DNA of 64,000 nt, taken from positions 248,001 through 312,000 of the forward strand of contig NZ_JACRSW010000027.1 in assembly GCF_014384965.1 (NCBI RefSeq), written 5' to 3'. Under the pieces are notes generated by a model. The model had not been told where the DNA came from. It saw only the letters and a list, made by a program, of their open reading frames with translations, and ran no database searches. Both the position numbers and the translations under genes were made by a program. Source of the DNA: Jutongia hominis (GTDB taxonomy: Bacteria > Bacillota > Clostridia > Lachnospirales > Lachnospiraceae). Below, piece after piece: positions 16,523 to 25,122 of the stretch (its first letter is position 1; every line of letters starts with the position of its first letter).

Positions 16523-17860
16523 GTGAAAGATTTAACAAAAGGAAAGATATTACCTTTGTTACTTGGCTTTGCTGTGCCTATTGCAGTTGGTAATATTTTT
16601 CAGCTTTTTTACAGTCTGGCAGATACCAGGATCGTGGGGAGCTTTTTAGGAGAAGAAGCTTTGGCGGCAGTTGGTGCTACAAGTTCTCTGAATAATATGA
16701 TCATTGGATTCTTGCTCGGAATGACAAATGGCTTTGCGATCATTGTGGCACGTTATTTTGGTGCTAAAGATCATGATAACTTAAAAAGAGCAGTTGCAGC
16801 TACCTTTATACTTGGCATCGGAATGGCATTCATTTTTACAATTGTGAGTGTGAGTCTTCTTAGATTTATATTAGTTGGATTACAAACACCAAAGAATCTG
16901 TTAGATCTTTCCGTAGAATATTTTCGGATCATTCTGTTTGGTATGACTGGTGCAATGCTTTATAATGTCTGTGCCGGTTTATTCCGTGCGATTGGAGATT
17001 CTTTGACACCGCTTTTGTTTCTGATCGCATCAACGTTTGTAAATATCGGACTGGATCTGTTATTTGTCTGTGTTTTTCATCTTGGAGTAGCAGGAGCGGC
17101 ATGGGCTACGATCTTATCACAATATGGCTCTTTTGCCTGCTGTTTTATCTATATGCGAAAGAGATACGATATTTTGCTTTTTGGAAAGAAGGACTGCCAT
17201 CTGAAGCGCGATATGGTAAAAGAAATGTTGTCGATCGGTTTCTCGATGGGATTTATGAATTCATTGATCAATATTGGTTCGGTAGCACTTCAGGGAGCAA
17301 TCAATTCTTTACAGGATACGAATTATATTGTGGCACATACAGCGGCAAGAAAGATCACAGAAGTATTTATGCTTCCTTTCTCTGTCTTTGGAACAACCAT
17401 GGCAACATTTTGCGGACAGAATCTTGGAGCCGGAAAGAATGACAGGATAAAGAAAGGTTTATGGCAGGTTATCTGGATCACCTGGGCATGGTGTGCCGGT
17501 ATGATCATACTTGCTTACACGGTGGCACCTGTTCTGGTACATCTGATCACGGATACAACGCAGGTAAAAGTCATTGCTACTGCATCGTTATATCTGCGTA
17601 TGAACACGATCCTATATTTCATTCCGGCTGTGATATGCATTTTGCGAAATGCCATGCAAGGAATCGGTGATTCGATCACTCCGGTGATATCAAGCTCACT
17701 AGAACTTTTGTGCAAGGTGCTTGTAGCTGTCTTTTTAACACCTTATCTTGGATATTGGGCGATCATCTGGTCAGAACCGATCTCCTGGGTGATCATGGTC
17801 ATTCCTTTGCTGATACGAATTGCGAATAATCCGGTTCTGAAAGGAAATCAGACAAACTGA
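16523..17860 (+). CDS. MATE-family multidrug/Na+ efflux transporter, copy 1
   Basis: Predicted 12-helix antiporter of the NorM/DinF-type MATE superfamily. Two six-helix halves are visible: the N-half begins with LPLLLGFAVPIAVGNIFQLFY and contains the FRAIGDS motif; the C-half contains TTMATFCGQNLGAGK and ends with NAMQGIGDSITP. Length of 445 residues is typical. The GTG at 16523 has AGGAG 7 bases upstream. It stands alone after lexA. It is the first of four MATE genes within 22 kb; substrate cannot be predicted from sequence. Confidence 0.93.
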   Translation: MKDLTKGKILPLLLGFAVPIAVGNIFQLFYSLADTRIVGSFLGEEALAAVGATSSLNNMIIGFLLGMTNGFAIIVARYFGAKDHDNLKRAVAATFILGIGMAFIFTIVSVSLLRFILVGLQTPKNLLDLSVEYFRIILFGMTGAMLYNVCAGLFRAIGDSLTPLLFLIASTFVNIGLDLLFVCVFHLGVAGAAWATILSQYGSFACCFIYMRKRYDILLFGKKDCHLKRDMVKEMLSIGFSMGFMNSLINIGSVALQGAINSLQDTNYIVAHTAARKITEVFMLPFSVFGTTMATFCGQNLGAGKNDRIKKGLWQVIWITWAWCAGMIILAYTVAPVLVHLITDTTQVKVIATASLYLRMNTILYFIPAVICILRNAMQGIGDSITPVISSSLELLCKVLVAVFLTPYLGYWAIIWSEPISWVIMVIPLLIRIANNPVLKGNQTN

Positions 17861-18013
17861 CCATGTATATTTTATGAAAACTGGTTATTTTAAAAATATC
17901 AGAATTGTCTTATAGTCATTAAGAATAAAGAGAACATAGAGAGGATTTCTTATATGAAGGCAAAGATTTTGTATCTGTCTGTATAGGTAAACATCTCGGA
18001 AAAGAGGAAGATT

Positions 18014-18577
18014 ATGAATAAGACAATGACAAATGATAAGCAGACAACAACAGAAGGTGCTGCGATTTCTGTACAAAGATTAGTGATCATGGCAGTATTT
18101 GTAGCAATGACTTTTGTAGTAACAACATATATCAATGTCCGCATTCCGTTCCTGGCAGCAAATGGCGGACTGGTTCATCTCGGAAATGTACCTGTTTTCG
18201 TAGCGGCTGCTGTTTTTGGTAAAAAAGAAGGAGCGGTTACCGGTGCATTTGGTCTTGGATTATTTGACCTGTTAAACGGATGGGTTGCATGGGCACCGTT
18301 TACATTTGTAATCTGTGGATTGATCGGATTTACATATGGCCTGATCACAAAAGGAAAATATGAGACAAGAGGCATTTCTTTCCAGATAGCTGCCGTTGTG
18401 GCTGCTGTTGTGATCAAAGTTGTCGGATATTATATTGCAGAAGTGATCATTTATGGCAAACTTCTCGCACCGGCAGCATCTATTCCGGGAAATATTGTAC
18501 AGATTGTAGTAGCCGGTATTATTGCAATCCCGATTACAGTAGCGATTCAGAAAGCAATGCGTGCAACAAAGAATTAA
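18014..18577 (+). CDS. ECF transporter S component (riboflavin/COG4720-like family)
   Basis: Substrate-capture membrane subunit of an energy-coupling-factor vitamin transporter. The 187-residue protein has about six hydrophobic segments after a 20-residue polar N-terminus. The sequence NGGLVHLGNVPVFVAAAVFG followed by FGLGLFDLLNGW is typical of the ECF-ribofla_trS-like S-component family. No EcfA or EcfT gene is adjacent, so a shared (group II) module elsewhere is implied. The aminotransferase gene starts 33 bp downstream, suggesting an operon and a ligand related to that enzyme. I cannot identify the vitamin; no known riboswitch is recognisable upstream. Confidence 0.87.
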   Translation: MNKTMTNDKQTTTEGAAISVQRLVIMAVFVAMTFVVTTYINVRIPFLAANGGLVHLGNVPVFVAAAVFGKKEGAVTGAFGLGLFDLLNGWVAWAPFTFVICGLIGFTYGLITKGKYETRGISFQIAAVVAAVVIKVVGYYIAEVIIYGKLLAPAASIPGNIVQIVVAGIIAIPITVAIQKAMRATKN

Positions 18578-18610
18578 AAAAGAGCAGACAAAGGAAAAGA
18601 GGCTGGAAAC

Positions 18611-19810
18611 ATGGAATTAGAAAAATTAGCTTTAGGTGAGAAAAAAGAATACCCGGAGTGGGATATCAAGGATCTTACATTAATGTCACCGGGACCGACA
18701 CAGGTAGCACCAAATGTACGAAAAGTGCGTTCCTACAATGTCAGCAGTCCTATTGTAGATAAAAGATTTTTTGATTTTTATAAAGAAACCTGTGAAAAGA
18801 TGGCACAGATATTAGACACCAAAAGTACATTTTATATTATGAATGGAGAAGGAATCCTTGGATTAGAAGCAGCATGTGCTTCCATGACAGAAAAGGGAGA
18901 CCGTGTGCTGGTACTTGATAATGGTGTCTATGGAAAAGGCTTTGCTGATTTTATCGAATTATATCAGGGAGAAGCAGTTGTAGTAAGCTTTGATTATCAC
19001 AGACCGATCGATGCAAAAGAGTTGAAGGTATATTTAGAGAAAGATCATGATTTTAAATATGCTACATTGGTTCATAGTGATACACCGAGTGGAATTTTAA
19101 ATCCGGTAGAGACACTTTGCCCGCTTTTAAAGTCTTATGGCATTATGACGGTCGTTGATTCTGTAACCGGAATGTTTGGTGATGAATTATCCATTGATAA
19201 AGCACAGATTGATATCTGCTGCGGTGGCTCACAAAAAGCACTGTCAGCACCTCCGGGACTGACGATGGTTGCAGTAAGTGAGACAGCAAGAAAAGCAATG
19301 CACGAAAGAAAGACACCGATTGCATCTTTTTATGCAAATTTACTGACATTTGAAACATATTACGAAGATATGCATTTCCCTTATACACAGCCGATCAGTG
19401 ATATCTATGGACTTCGTGCTGCTTTAGAAGACGTGGAACGTGACACAAACCGTTTTTGGCGTCATAAAGTGATCGCAAAAGCAGTCCGCCAGACATTATC
19501 GGAGGCAGGAGTGAAGCTGTATCTGGAAGACGGTTATGCTTCCACGGTAACGGCATTTTATGTGCCGGATGGATTGACCGACAAGCAGATCATGGATGAA
19601 ATGTTAGAGAAGCATCATATCATCATTTCAGGAAGCTTAGGTGATCTGAAAGGAAAGCTGATGCGTATCGGTCATATGGGCAATAATGCAAATGTTACAG
19701 ATGTAAAGAACACATTGTCTGCATTGACGCAGGTACTTCAGGCACATGATATCTCAGTGAAAGAAGACATGGGAGAAGCATTTGTGCGTTGTATCGAGGA
19801 AATGGAATAG
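18611..19810 (+). CDS. Class V PLP-dependent aminotransferase (alanine-glyoxylate / serine-pyruvate type)
   Basis: PLP enzyme of the alanine-glyoxylate aminotransferase family, which also contains pyridoxamine-pyruvate aminotransferase. The N-terminal MSPGPTQVAPNV motif, cofactor-binding GEGILGLEAACAS, aspartate in TVVDSVTGMFGDE and the Schiff-base lysine in CCGGSQKALSAPPG near residue 215 are all present. The 399-residue length is normal. It lies 33 bp after the ECF S component and is followed by a terminator, so the two form a unit. Substrate is unknown; a vitamin-related amine is one possibility suggested by the neighbour only. Confidence 0.87.
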   Translation: MELEKLALGEKKEYPEWDIKDLTLMSPGPTQVAPNVRKVRSYNVSSPIVDKRFFDFYKETCEKMAQILDTKSTFYIMNGEGILGLEAACASMTEKGDRVLVLDNGVYGKGFADFIELYQGEAVVVSFDYHRPIDAKELKVYLEKDHDFKYATLVHSDTPSGILNPVETLCPLLKSYGIMTVVDSVTGMFGDELSIDKAQIDICCGGSQKALSAPPGLTMVAVSETARKAMHERKTPIASFYANLLTFETYYEDMHFPYTQPISDIYGLRAALEDVERDTNRFWRHKVIAKAVRQTLSEAGVKLYLEDGYASTVTAFYVPDGLTDKQIMDEMLEKHHIIISGSLGDLKGKLMRIGHMGNNANVTDVKNTLSALTQVLQAHDISVKEDMGEAFVRCIEEME

Positions 19811-19858
19811 GATTTTTAAAATCGTATAAAGCAATGAAATAGAATACAGAAATGAATG

Positions 19859-19906
19859 AAAATGCTGATTGGTGAAAGACAGAGCCGGTTAGCATTTTTG
19901 TTTTTG
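19859..19906 (+). terminator. Terminator of the ECF-aminotransferase unit
   Basis: AAAATGCTGATTGG (19859-19872) pairs over its whole length, with G-T wobbles, with CCGGTTAGCATTTT (19885-19898), followed by TGTTTTT. Confidence 0.75.
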
Positions 19907-19979
19907 CATAAAGGGTAGAGAGACATTTTCTTTCAGGTGACCGGTTACCAAATTCTTTTTGTAAATTTTCAAAAAATTA

Positions 19980-20039
19980 TTGACAATCAAAAAGAAAACA
20001 GATATGTTTATTATACAAAGTAATTACATGATGTAACTA
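19980..20039 (+). promoter_or_regulatory. Promoter and palindromic operator upstream of marR
   Basis: TTGACA (19980-19985), a 17-bp spacer and TATGTT (20003-20008). Just downstream, at 20021-20039, is TAATTACATGATGTAACTA, in which TTACAT and ATGTAA flank a single central G and the outer TA pair also matches. This is a typical MarR-type operator position and shape, predicting autorepression of the marR-MATE operon. Confidence 0.65.
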
Positions 20040-20066
20040 TATGCGATAATTACTTTTGGCGAATAA

Positions 20067-20229
20067 AATGTACTCTCGGTATCTTCTTCAAACGAACCCT
20101 TTCGGCTGGATTTTCGATATACTGCTTCCATTTTCTCGTCGTACACACCGTGTACGCACTGCAAAAATGTCATTGTATAACAAAAATCCATCTCGAAATA
20201 TTTCGTTTAGAAAATTCCGAGAGTACATT
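20067..20229. repeat. 163-bp terminal-inverted-repeat hairpin element in the marR leader
   Basis: The ends AATGTACTCTCGG (20067-20079) and CCGAGAGTACATT (20217-20229) are perfect 13-bp inverted repeats; pairing continues inwards with gaps (CTTCAAACGAA against TTCGTTTAGAA, then TGGATTTT against AAAATCCA). An internal GTACAC-ACC-GTGTAC hairpin lies near 20140. It fills the space between the promoter/operator and the marR ribosome site. Related end sequences occur at 38575-38620 and 62941-62970. It has the shape of a MITE or a structured leader RNA. Confidence 0.7.
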
Positions 20230-20252
20230 AAAAAGAAATGGAGTATTGGCAT

Positions 20253-20690
20253 ATGACCAGAGATAAGATAAAAAAAGTAATGGATGCCTGTTATCTTGCA
20301 AAGCGTGCAAGAGATCTGCTTCCTAAATTACCAAATGGTGTGACACCATCGCATATTCATTATCTGGATACGATACGGAAGCTGGAATTAAAAACAGATC
20401 ATATCAAAGTCAGCGATATTAGTGATGAGTTAGGTCTGCCAAGACCGAGTGTTACTAAAACGATAAAAGATATGGAAAGCCTTGGTTTTGTGGAAAAGAA
20501 AGCGGTAGAAAACGATCGGAGAGTGGTTGAGATTAAAATTACCGCAGCAGGAAGAGATTTAGTCGATGAATATGTTGATCGGTATTTTGGCGGATTGAGC
20601 GCACAGCTTGATGAGATATCCGATCGGGATGCAGATATCATGATCAAAACGATAGAAAAATTATATGAAGTAATGAGGAGGAGACAGTAA
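20253..20690 (+). CDS. MarR-family transcriptional regulator
   Basis: Winged-helix repressor of about 145 residues. The DNA-binding core lies at residues 50-100 (KVSDISDELGLPRPSVTKTIKDMESLG), followed by the wing with ENDRRVVEIKIT. The start at 20253 (MTRDKIKK) has GGAG 9 bases upstream; an in-frame ATG at 20238 overlaps that site. It is separated from the following MATE gene by one base and so almost certainly controls it, and itself, through the palindrome at 20021-20039. The ligand is unknown. Confidence 0.92.
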   Translation: MTRDKIKKVMDACYLAKRARDLLPKLPNGVTPSHIHYLDTIRKLELKTDHIKVSDISDELGLPRPSVTKTIKDMESLGFVEKKAVENDRRVVEIKITAAGRDLVDEYVDRYFGGLSAQLDEISDRDADIMIKTIEKLYEVMRRRQ

Positions 20691-20691
20691 A

Positions 20692-22047
20692 ATGAACCGG
20701 AAAGATAAAACAGATTTTACACAGGGAAGTATTTTAGGAAAATTAATTCCATTTATGATGCCTATTCTGGGTGCGTTGATCTTGCAGGCAGCATACGGCG
20801 CAGTCGATCTGCTGGTGGTAGGCCGATTTGGAACGACAGCCGGATTATCAGCCGTATCGACAGGCAGTCAGATATTAAATCTGGTTACTTTTGTGATCAT
20901 ACAGTTTGCAATGGGTATTACGGTCTTGATCGCAAGATATATTGGAGAAAAAAGCTTTGGACAGATCGGTGAACTACTTGGTGGAGCAATTACGGTTTTT
21001 ACGATCATCTGTCTGGTACTTTTTGTCGTGATGATTTCGTTTGCAAAGCCGTTAGCCGTTTTGATGCAGGCACCTAAAGAAGCACTTACGCTCACTTCTG
21101 TCTATGTCAGAATATGTGGAGGCGGTATCTTTTTTATTGTTGCATATAATGTATTAGCTGCAATCTTTAGGGGATTTGGTGATAGTAAATCACCATTAAT
21201 CTTTGTGGCGGTTGCCTGTGCGGTAAATATTATCGGTGATCTAATCTTTGTGGCAGGTTTTCAGCTTGATGCAGCCGGAGCAGCAATTGCAACGGTTATG
21301 GCACAGGCTGTCAGTGTGGTACTTGCCATTATTATATTGAAAAGAAAGAAATACGATTTTAAGATCCAAAAACAGGATTTTAGGATCAACAAACAATGCA
21401 AGCGTTTTATTAAAGTAGGTCTGCCTTTAGCACTTCAGGAATTTTTAACACAGATGTCTTTCCTGGCATTGTGTGCATTTATCAATAAGCTTGGTTTAGA
21501 GGCATCTTCGGGATATGGCGTGGCTTGTAAGATCGTAAGTTTTGCCATGCTTGTGCCAAGTGCATTGATGCAATCCATGGCATCATTTGTATCACAAAAT
21601 GTCGGTGCCGGAAAGCACAAAAGAGCAAAACAGTCCATGCTTACGGGAATGGGTGTTGGATTGGTTGTTGGTGTAATCGTATTTTCCTGTGTATGGAACT
21701 TTGGTGATATTTTAACTTCTGTTTTTACAACAGATACAGCCGTTATTCAAAAAGGAGCAGATTATTTAATAGGTTTTGCACCTGAAACGATTGTTACAGC
21801 GATCATGTTTAGCATGGTCGGATTCTTTAATGGTTATGAAAAGACAGTATGGGTTATGACACAGGGATTGATCCAGACATTGCTGGTACGTCTGCCGCTT
21901 GCCTATGTTATGAGTATACAGCCTAATGCCAGTCTTACTAAGATAGCATTGGCAGCACCGATCGCAACCTGCTGTGGCATTCTCTTAAATGTGATGTTCT
22001 ATTTTGTGTTCTTCAAAAAGCAGACTCGTCAGATGGAGCAGGCATAA
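20692..22047 (+). CDS. MATE-family efflux transporter, copy 2 (marR operon)
   Basis: 451-residue, 12-helix MATE exporter. The N-half has MMPILGALILQAAYGAVDLLVVGRFG and FRGFGDSKSP; the C-half has SMASFVSQNVGAGKHKRAK. The start codon follows the marR stop by one base with AGGAGGA inside marR, so translation is coupled. Drug or metabolite export under MarR control is the likely role; the substrate cannot be told. A terminator follows at 22095. Confidence 0.94.
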   Translation: MNRKDKTDFTQGSILGKLIPFMMPILGALILQAAYGAVDLLVVGRFGTTAGLSAVSTGSQILNLVTFVIIQFAMGITVLIARYIGEKSFGQIGELLGGAITVFTIICLVLFVVMISFAKPLAVLMQAPKEALTLTSVYVRICGGGIFFIVAYNVLAAIFRGFGDSKSPLIFVAVACAVNIIGDLIFVAGFQLDAAGAAIATVMAQAVSVVLAIIILKRKKYDFKIQKQDFRINKQCKRFIKVGLPLALQEFLTQMSFLALCAFINKLGLEASSGYGVACKIVSFAMLVPSALMQSMASFVSQNVGAGKHKRAKQSMLTGMGVGLVVGVIVFSCVWNFGDILTSVFTTDTAVIQKGADYLIGFAPETIVTAIMFSMVGFFNGYEKTVWVMTQGLIQTLLVRLPLAYVMSIQPNASLTKIALAAPIATCCGILLNVMFYFVFFKKQTRQMEQA

Positions 22048-22094
22048 AAATTGCAAATTACATTATGATCGCATTTATCTTATCGGGTATACAT

Positions 22095-22128
22095 AAGCTA
22101 TTTGGATGAAATTCCAAATGGCTTTTTT
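22095..22128 (+). terminator. Terminator of the marR-MATE operon
   Basis: AAGCTATTTGG (22095-22105) pairs with CCAAATGGCTT (22114-22124), one wobble, followed by TTTT. Confidence 0.8.
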
Positions 22129-22155
22129 GCATGGAAAGTAAATTTATGATACTAT
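22127..22155 (+). promoter_or_regulatory. Predicted promoter for the small zinc-ribbon protein gene
   Basis: TTGCAT (22127-22132), a 17-bp spacer and TACTAT (22150-22155) with an extended TGA. Confidence 0.5.
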
Positions 22156-22283
22156 TAAAAACAGTCGGACAGACGAAGGGCATAGTGAAAACAAAGAAAA
22201 AATAATGGTATTGGCAGACAACAGCAGTATTTAAAGTATGATAAAAAATGTGATGTCAGTCAATGACAGAAAGAGGTTATAGA

Positions 22284-22517
22284 ATGAATAGTAAAGAACA
22301 GATTGAACAGTTAGAAATTAATGATTGTCCATTATGTGATGGCGGTGCTTTGTTAGAAGAAGAGTGTGGATGCGGTTATTATGTCATGTGCCTCGAATGC
22401 GGCTGTCATTCCGTGACAATTGATTTCCGTTCCGAAGAAGAAAGACTGGATGCAGCAAAAAGAACGATCATGCTTTGGAATACCGGCAAAGTGATTTCTA
22501 GCAGTCCGGGAGAATGA
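22284..22517 (+). CDS. Small zinc-ribbon protein, Lar-like (restriction-alleviation family pattern)
   Basis: A 77-residue protein with the pattern CPLCDGGA...YYVMCLECG...A..R.IMLWNTG. Two CxxC knuckles spaced by about 20 residues and the terminal WN motif match the small Lar-like zinc-ribbon family named after the Rac prophage restriction-alleviation protein. Family members are common in Clostridia outside prophages and mostly have no tested role. Start at 22284 is 7 bases after AGAGG; an in-frame ATG at 22263 is less likely. No phage gene is near. Function is not assigned. Confidence 0.72.
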   Translation: MNSKEQIEQLEINDCPLCDGGALLEEECGCGYYVMCLECGCHSVTIDFRSEEERLDAAKRTIMLWNTGKVISSSPGE

Positions 22518-22658
22518 TATTTGCGAAAAGTCACTATATCAATAGCTGGATGATATAGAAGATCATGACGATCTGTCGTCCGTGGCGGTGCCAAACCGGC
22601 TGACGGATGTACTCAATCAGCCTGACAATTGCAATCTGTAACAATTATGGAGGGGATT

Positions 22659-23366
22659 ATGTTAAAAATTGAACGGTTAACAAAAATTTATGGAGAGAAA
22701 AGAGCAGTAGACGATCTGTCACTACATATTCGACCGGGTGAGATTTATGGTTTTATCGGTCATAATGGAGCAGGAAAGACAACAACGATCAAAGCCTGCT
22801 GCGGCATTTTGAATTTTGAAGAGGGAAATATACAGATTGACGGCATATCTGTCAAAGAAAATCCTTTAGAATGTAAGAAAAAATTAGCTTATATTCCTGA
22901 TAATCCGGACTTGTATGACTTTATGACAGGAATCCGTTATTTGAATTTTATTGCCGATATTTTTGGAGTGAATGCGAATGATCGTCAGGAAAGAATTCAC
23001 AAATATGCAGATATGTTTGAACTGACGCAGGATCTCGCACAGCCGATTTCAGCGTACTCGCATGGAATGAAGCAGAAGTTAGCAATCATTTCAGCTTTGA
23101 TACATGAACCAAAGCTGATCATTATGGATGAACCCTTTGTCGGACTGGATCCCAAAGCTTCTCATTTATTAAAAGAGACTATGCATGAGCTTTGTGCCAC
23201 CGGAACTGCAATCTTTTTTTCAACACATGTTTTGGAAGTCGCAGAAAAGCTTTGTGATAAAGTAGCGATCATCAAAGAAGGCAGGCTGATTTGTTCCGGT
23301 ACAATGGAAGAAGTAAAAGGAGATGCTTCCTTAGAAGAAGTCTTTTTGGAGATGGAGGAGAAATAA
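22659..23366 (+). CDS. ABC transporter ATP-binding protein (exporter type)
   Basis: 235-residue ABC ATPase. Walker A GHNGAGKTTT, signature AYSHGMKQKLAIISALIH (degenerate SHGMKQ form seen in CcmA/EcsA-like exporters), Walker B LIIMDEPFVGLD and switch histidine FFSTHVL. Start at 22659 follows GGAGGGG by 6 bases. Its stop overlaps the permease start by one base, so the two are coupled and form an export complex. The substrate is not identifiable; the pair resembles EcsAB-type or bacteriocin/lantibiotic-type exporters. Confidence 0.93.
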   Translation: MLKIERLTKIYGEKRAVDDLSLHIRPGEIYGFIGHNGAGKTTTIKACCGILNFEEGNIQIDGISVKENPLECKKKLAYIPDNPDLYDFMTGIRYLNFIADIFGVNANDRQERIHKYADMFELTQDLAQPISAYSHGMKQKLAIISALIHEPKLIIMDEPFVGLDPKASHLLKETMHELCATGTAIFFSTHVLEVAEKLCDKVAIIKEGRLICSGTMEEVKGDASLEEVFLEMEEK

Positions 23367-24973
23367 TGACAAAAATATTGATCAAAAAACAATTGATGGA
23401 AGTATTCTCCTGGATCTATCAGGACAAAAAGACCGGAAAGAACAGAGATAAAAAGGGGCTGCTATTGTATGTTTTCTTCTATGTTTTTCTGTTTGGTTTT
23501 CTGGCAGTTATTTTTTATAATATGGCAGCTTCTTTATGTGGTCCGTTGGTTGAGGACGGTTTTGGATGGCTTTATATTGCATTGATGGGAATTGTCGGAA
23601 TGTCACTTGGTGTGTTTGGCAGTGTTTTTAATACATTTGCAAGTCTTTATCAGGCAAAAGATAATGATCTGCTGCTTTCACTGCCTCTTCCGACACGAAG
23701 TATATTGATCGCACGTCTTTTTGGAGTCTATGCAATGGGACTTATGTATGAACTTTTGGTTATGGTACCTGCTATGATCGTTTATTTTATGCATGTGTCA
23801 CCTGATGTTTCTGTCGTTATCTGCTGCATTCTGATCATATTGCTGCTTTCTGTTTTTATTTTGACATTATCCTGTGTTTTAGGATGGATCGTTGCTTTCG
23901 TCAGCAGTAAATTAAAGAACCAGAAGATCATTACTGTTTTGATCTCATTGGCTTTCTTTGCTGCCTACTATTATGTATGCGGCAGTGCAGGAAACATGAT
24001 GCAGACATTACTTCTTGATCCGGCAGGGATGGCAGATAAAGTGAAAGGAATCGCATATCCTTTATACCAGATGGGACTTGCGGCAGAAGGGAAATGGAAT
24101 GCGTTTCTTTTCTTTGCATTTGCAGTGCTTGTATTATTTGCTGTTATTTATTTTATATTACAAAAAAGCTTTTTGGCATTATCCATTGCAAACAAAGGAA
24201 ATAAAAAGGCAGTTTATGTGGAAAAGAAAGCACATACAGCTTCTATTCCACGGGCGTTGCTGCGAAAAGAAGTTTTTCGTTTTACGCAAAGTCCGATCTA
24301 TATGTTGAATTGCGGATTGGGAATCGTATTTATTCTTTTTGCGGCTGTAATGTTGCTTGTAAAAAAGGGAACAGTCGATTCGCTTCTTATGATGTTTATT
24401 GGATATGAGGACCGGATTGCTCTGGTCGCAACAGCAGCAATCTGTATGATCACAACAATGAACGATATGGCAGCTCCGTCTGTTTCTCTGGAAGGAAAAA
24501 ACATCTGGATCTTACAGGTGCTTCCGGTATCAGGCTGGCAGGTCTTAAAGGCAAAGCTTGGCTTGCAAATCATATTCAACCTGATTCCAACGACATTTCT
24601 TATTATTTGTGTGGAATGGATCTTAAAGCCTGCAGCAGTTTTTGTTGTTCTGCTCCCATTAACGGTAGTTTTGTTTATTATTATGATGGCAGCTTTTGGG
24701 TTGACTTGTAACTTAAAAGCACCAAATCTGAAATGGACGAATGAGACGGTACCGGTCAAACAGTCAATGAGTGTTACGGCAGCATTATTTGGCGGATGGA
24801 TCATTGTTGCAGCATTTTGTTTTATCTATTATTTACTCTATAAATATTTTGAAGTGAAGGCACTTTCTTTTTTAGCTGGATTAGATGTTGTACTTGCTGT
24901 GCTTTGCATTTTGCTTTTGAAATGGCTTTGTAAAAAGGGCAGTAATATTTTCGAAACGTTGACAAATGCTTAA
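23366..24973 (+). CDS. ABC transporter permease, exporter type (putative ABC exporter family)
   Basis: A 535-residue membrane protein with about twelve to thirteen hydrophobic segments, partner of the preceding ATPase. The N-terminal segment (residues 1-25) is cytoplasmic, then helices at about 30-50 and 65-100. A motif LLLSLPLPTRSILIARLFGVY near residue 105 is typical of large ABC-2 type exporter permeases. Start at 23366 overlaps the upstream stop (TAATG) and has GGAGG upstream; longer in-frame starts lie within the ATPase gene. Substrate unknown. Confidence 0.88.
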   Translation: MTKILIKKQLMEVFSWIYQDKKTGKNRDKKGLLLYVFFYVFLFGFLAVIFYNMAASLCGPLVEDGFGWLYIALMGIVGMSLGVFGSVFNTFASLYQAKDNDLLLSLPLPTRSILIARLFGVYAMGLMYELLVMVPAMIVYFMHVSPDVSVVICCILIILLLSVFILTLSCVLGWIVAFVSSKLKNQKIITVLISLAFFAAYYYVCGSAGNMMQTLLLDPAGMADKVKGIAYPLYQMGLAAEGKWNAFLFFAFAVLVLFAVIYFILQKSFLALSIANKGNKKAVYVEKKAHTASIPRALLRKEVFRFTQSPIYMLNCGLGIVFILFAAVMLLVKKGTVDSLLMMFIGYEDRIALVATAAICMITTMNDMAAPSVSLEGKNIWILQVLPVSGWQVLKAKLGLQIIFNLIPTTFLIICVEWILKPAAVFVVLLPLTVVLFIIMMAAFGLTCNLKAPNLKWTNETVPVKQSMSVTAALFGGWIIVAAFCFIYYLLYKYFEVKALSFLAGLDVVLAVLCILLLKWLCKKGSNIFETLTNA

Positions 24974-24989
24974 AGCAATTGCGTTTTCG

Positions 24990-25016
24990 TAAAGAATTCT
25001 TATGGATTGCCGATAT
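24990..25016 (+). promoter_or_regulatory. Sigma-28 (FliA/SigD) type promoter upstream of the FlxA-like gene
   Basis: TAAA (24990-24993), 15 bp and GCCGATAT (25009-25016) match the sigma-28 consensus (TAAA-N15-GCCGATAA in enterics, CCGATAT in Bacillus) in spacing and all but one base. It sits 106 bp upstream of the FlxA-like start and downstream of the ABC permease stop. Confidence 0.7.
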
Positions 25017-25122
25017 TTATGATAGATAGATTTGCAATATACCGATATAATATTCCGGTATGGCAGATTGGTAAGAAAACGTTCCGGATCATAATATAAC
25101 CGGATAGGGAAGGAGAGAGCTT

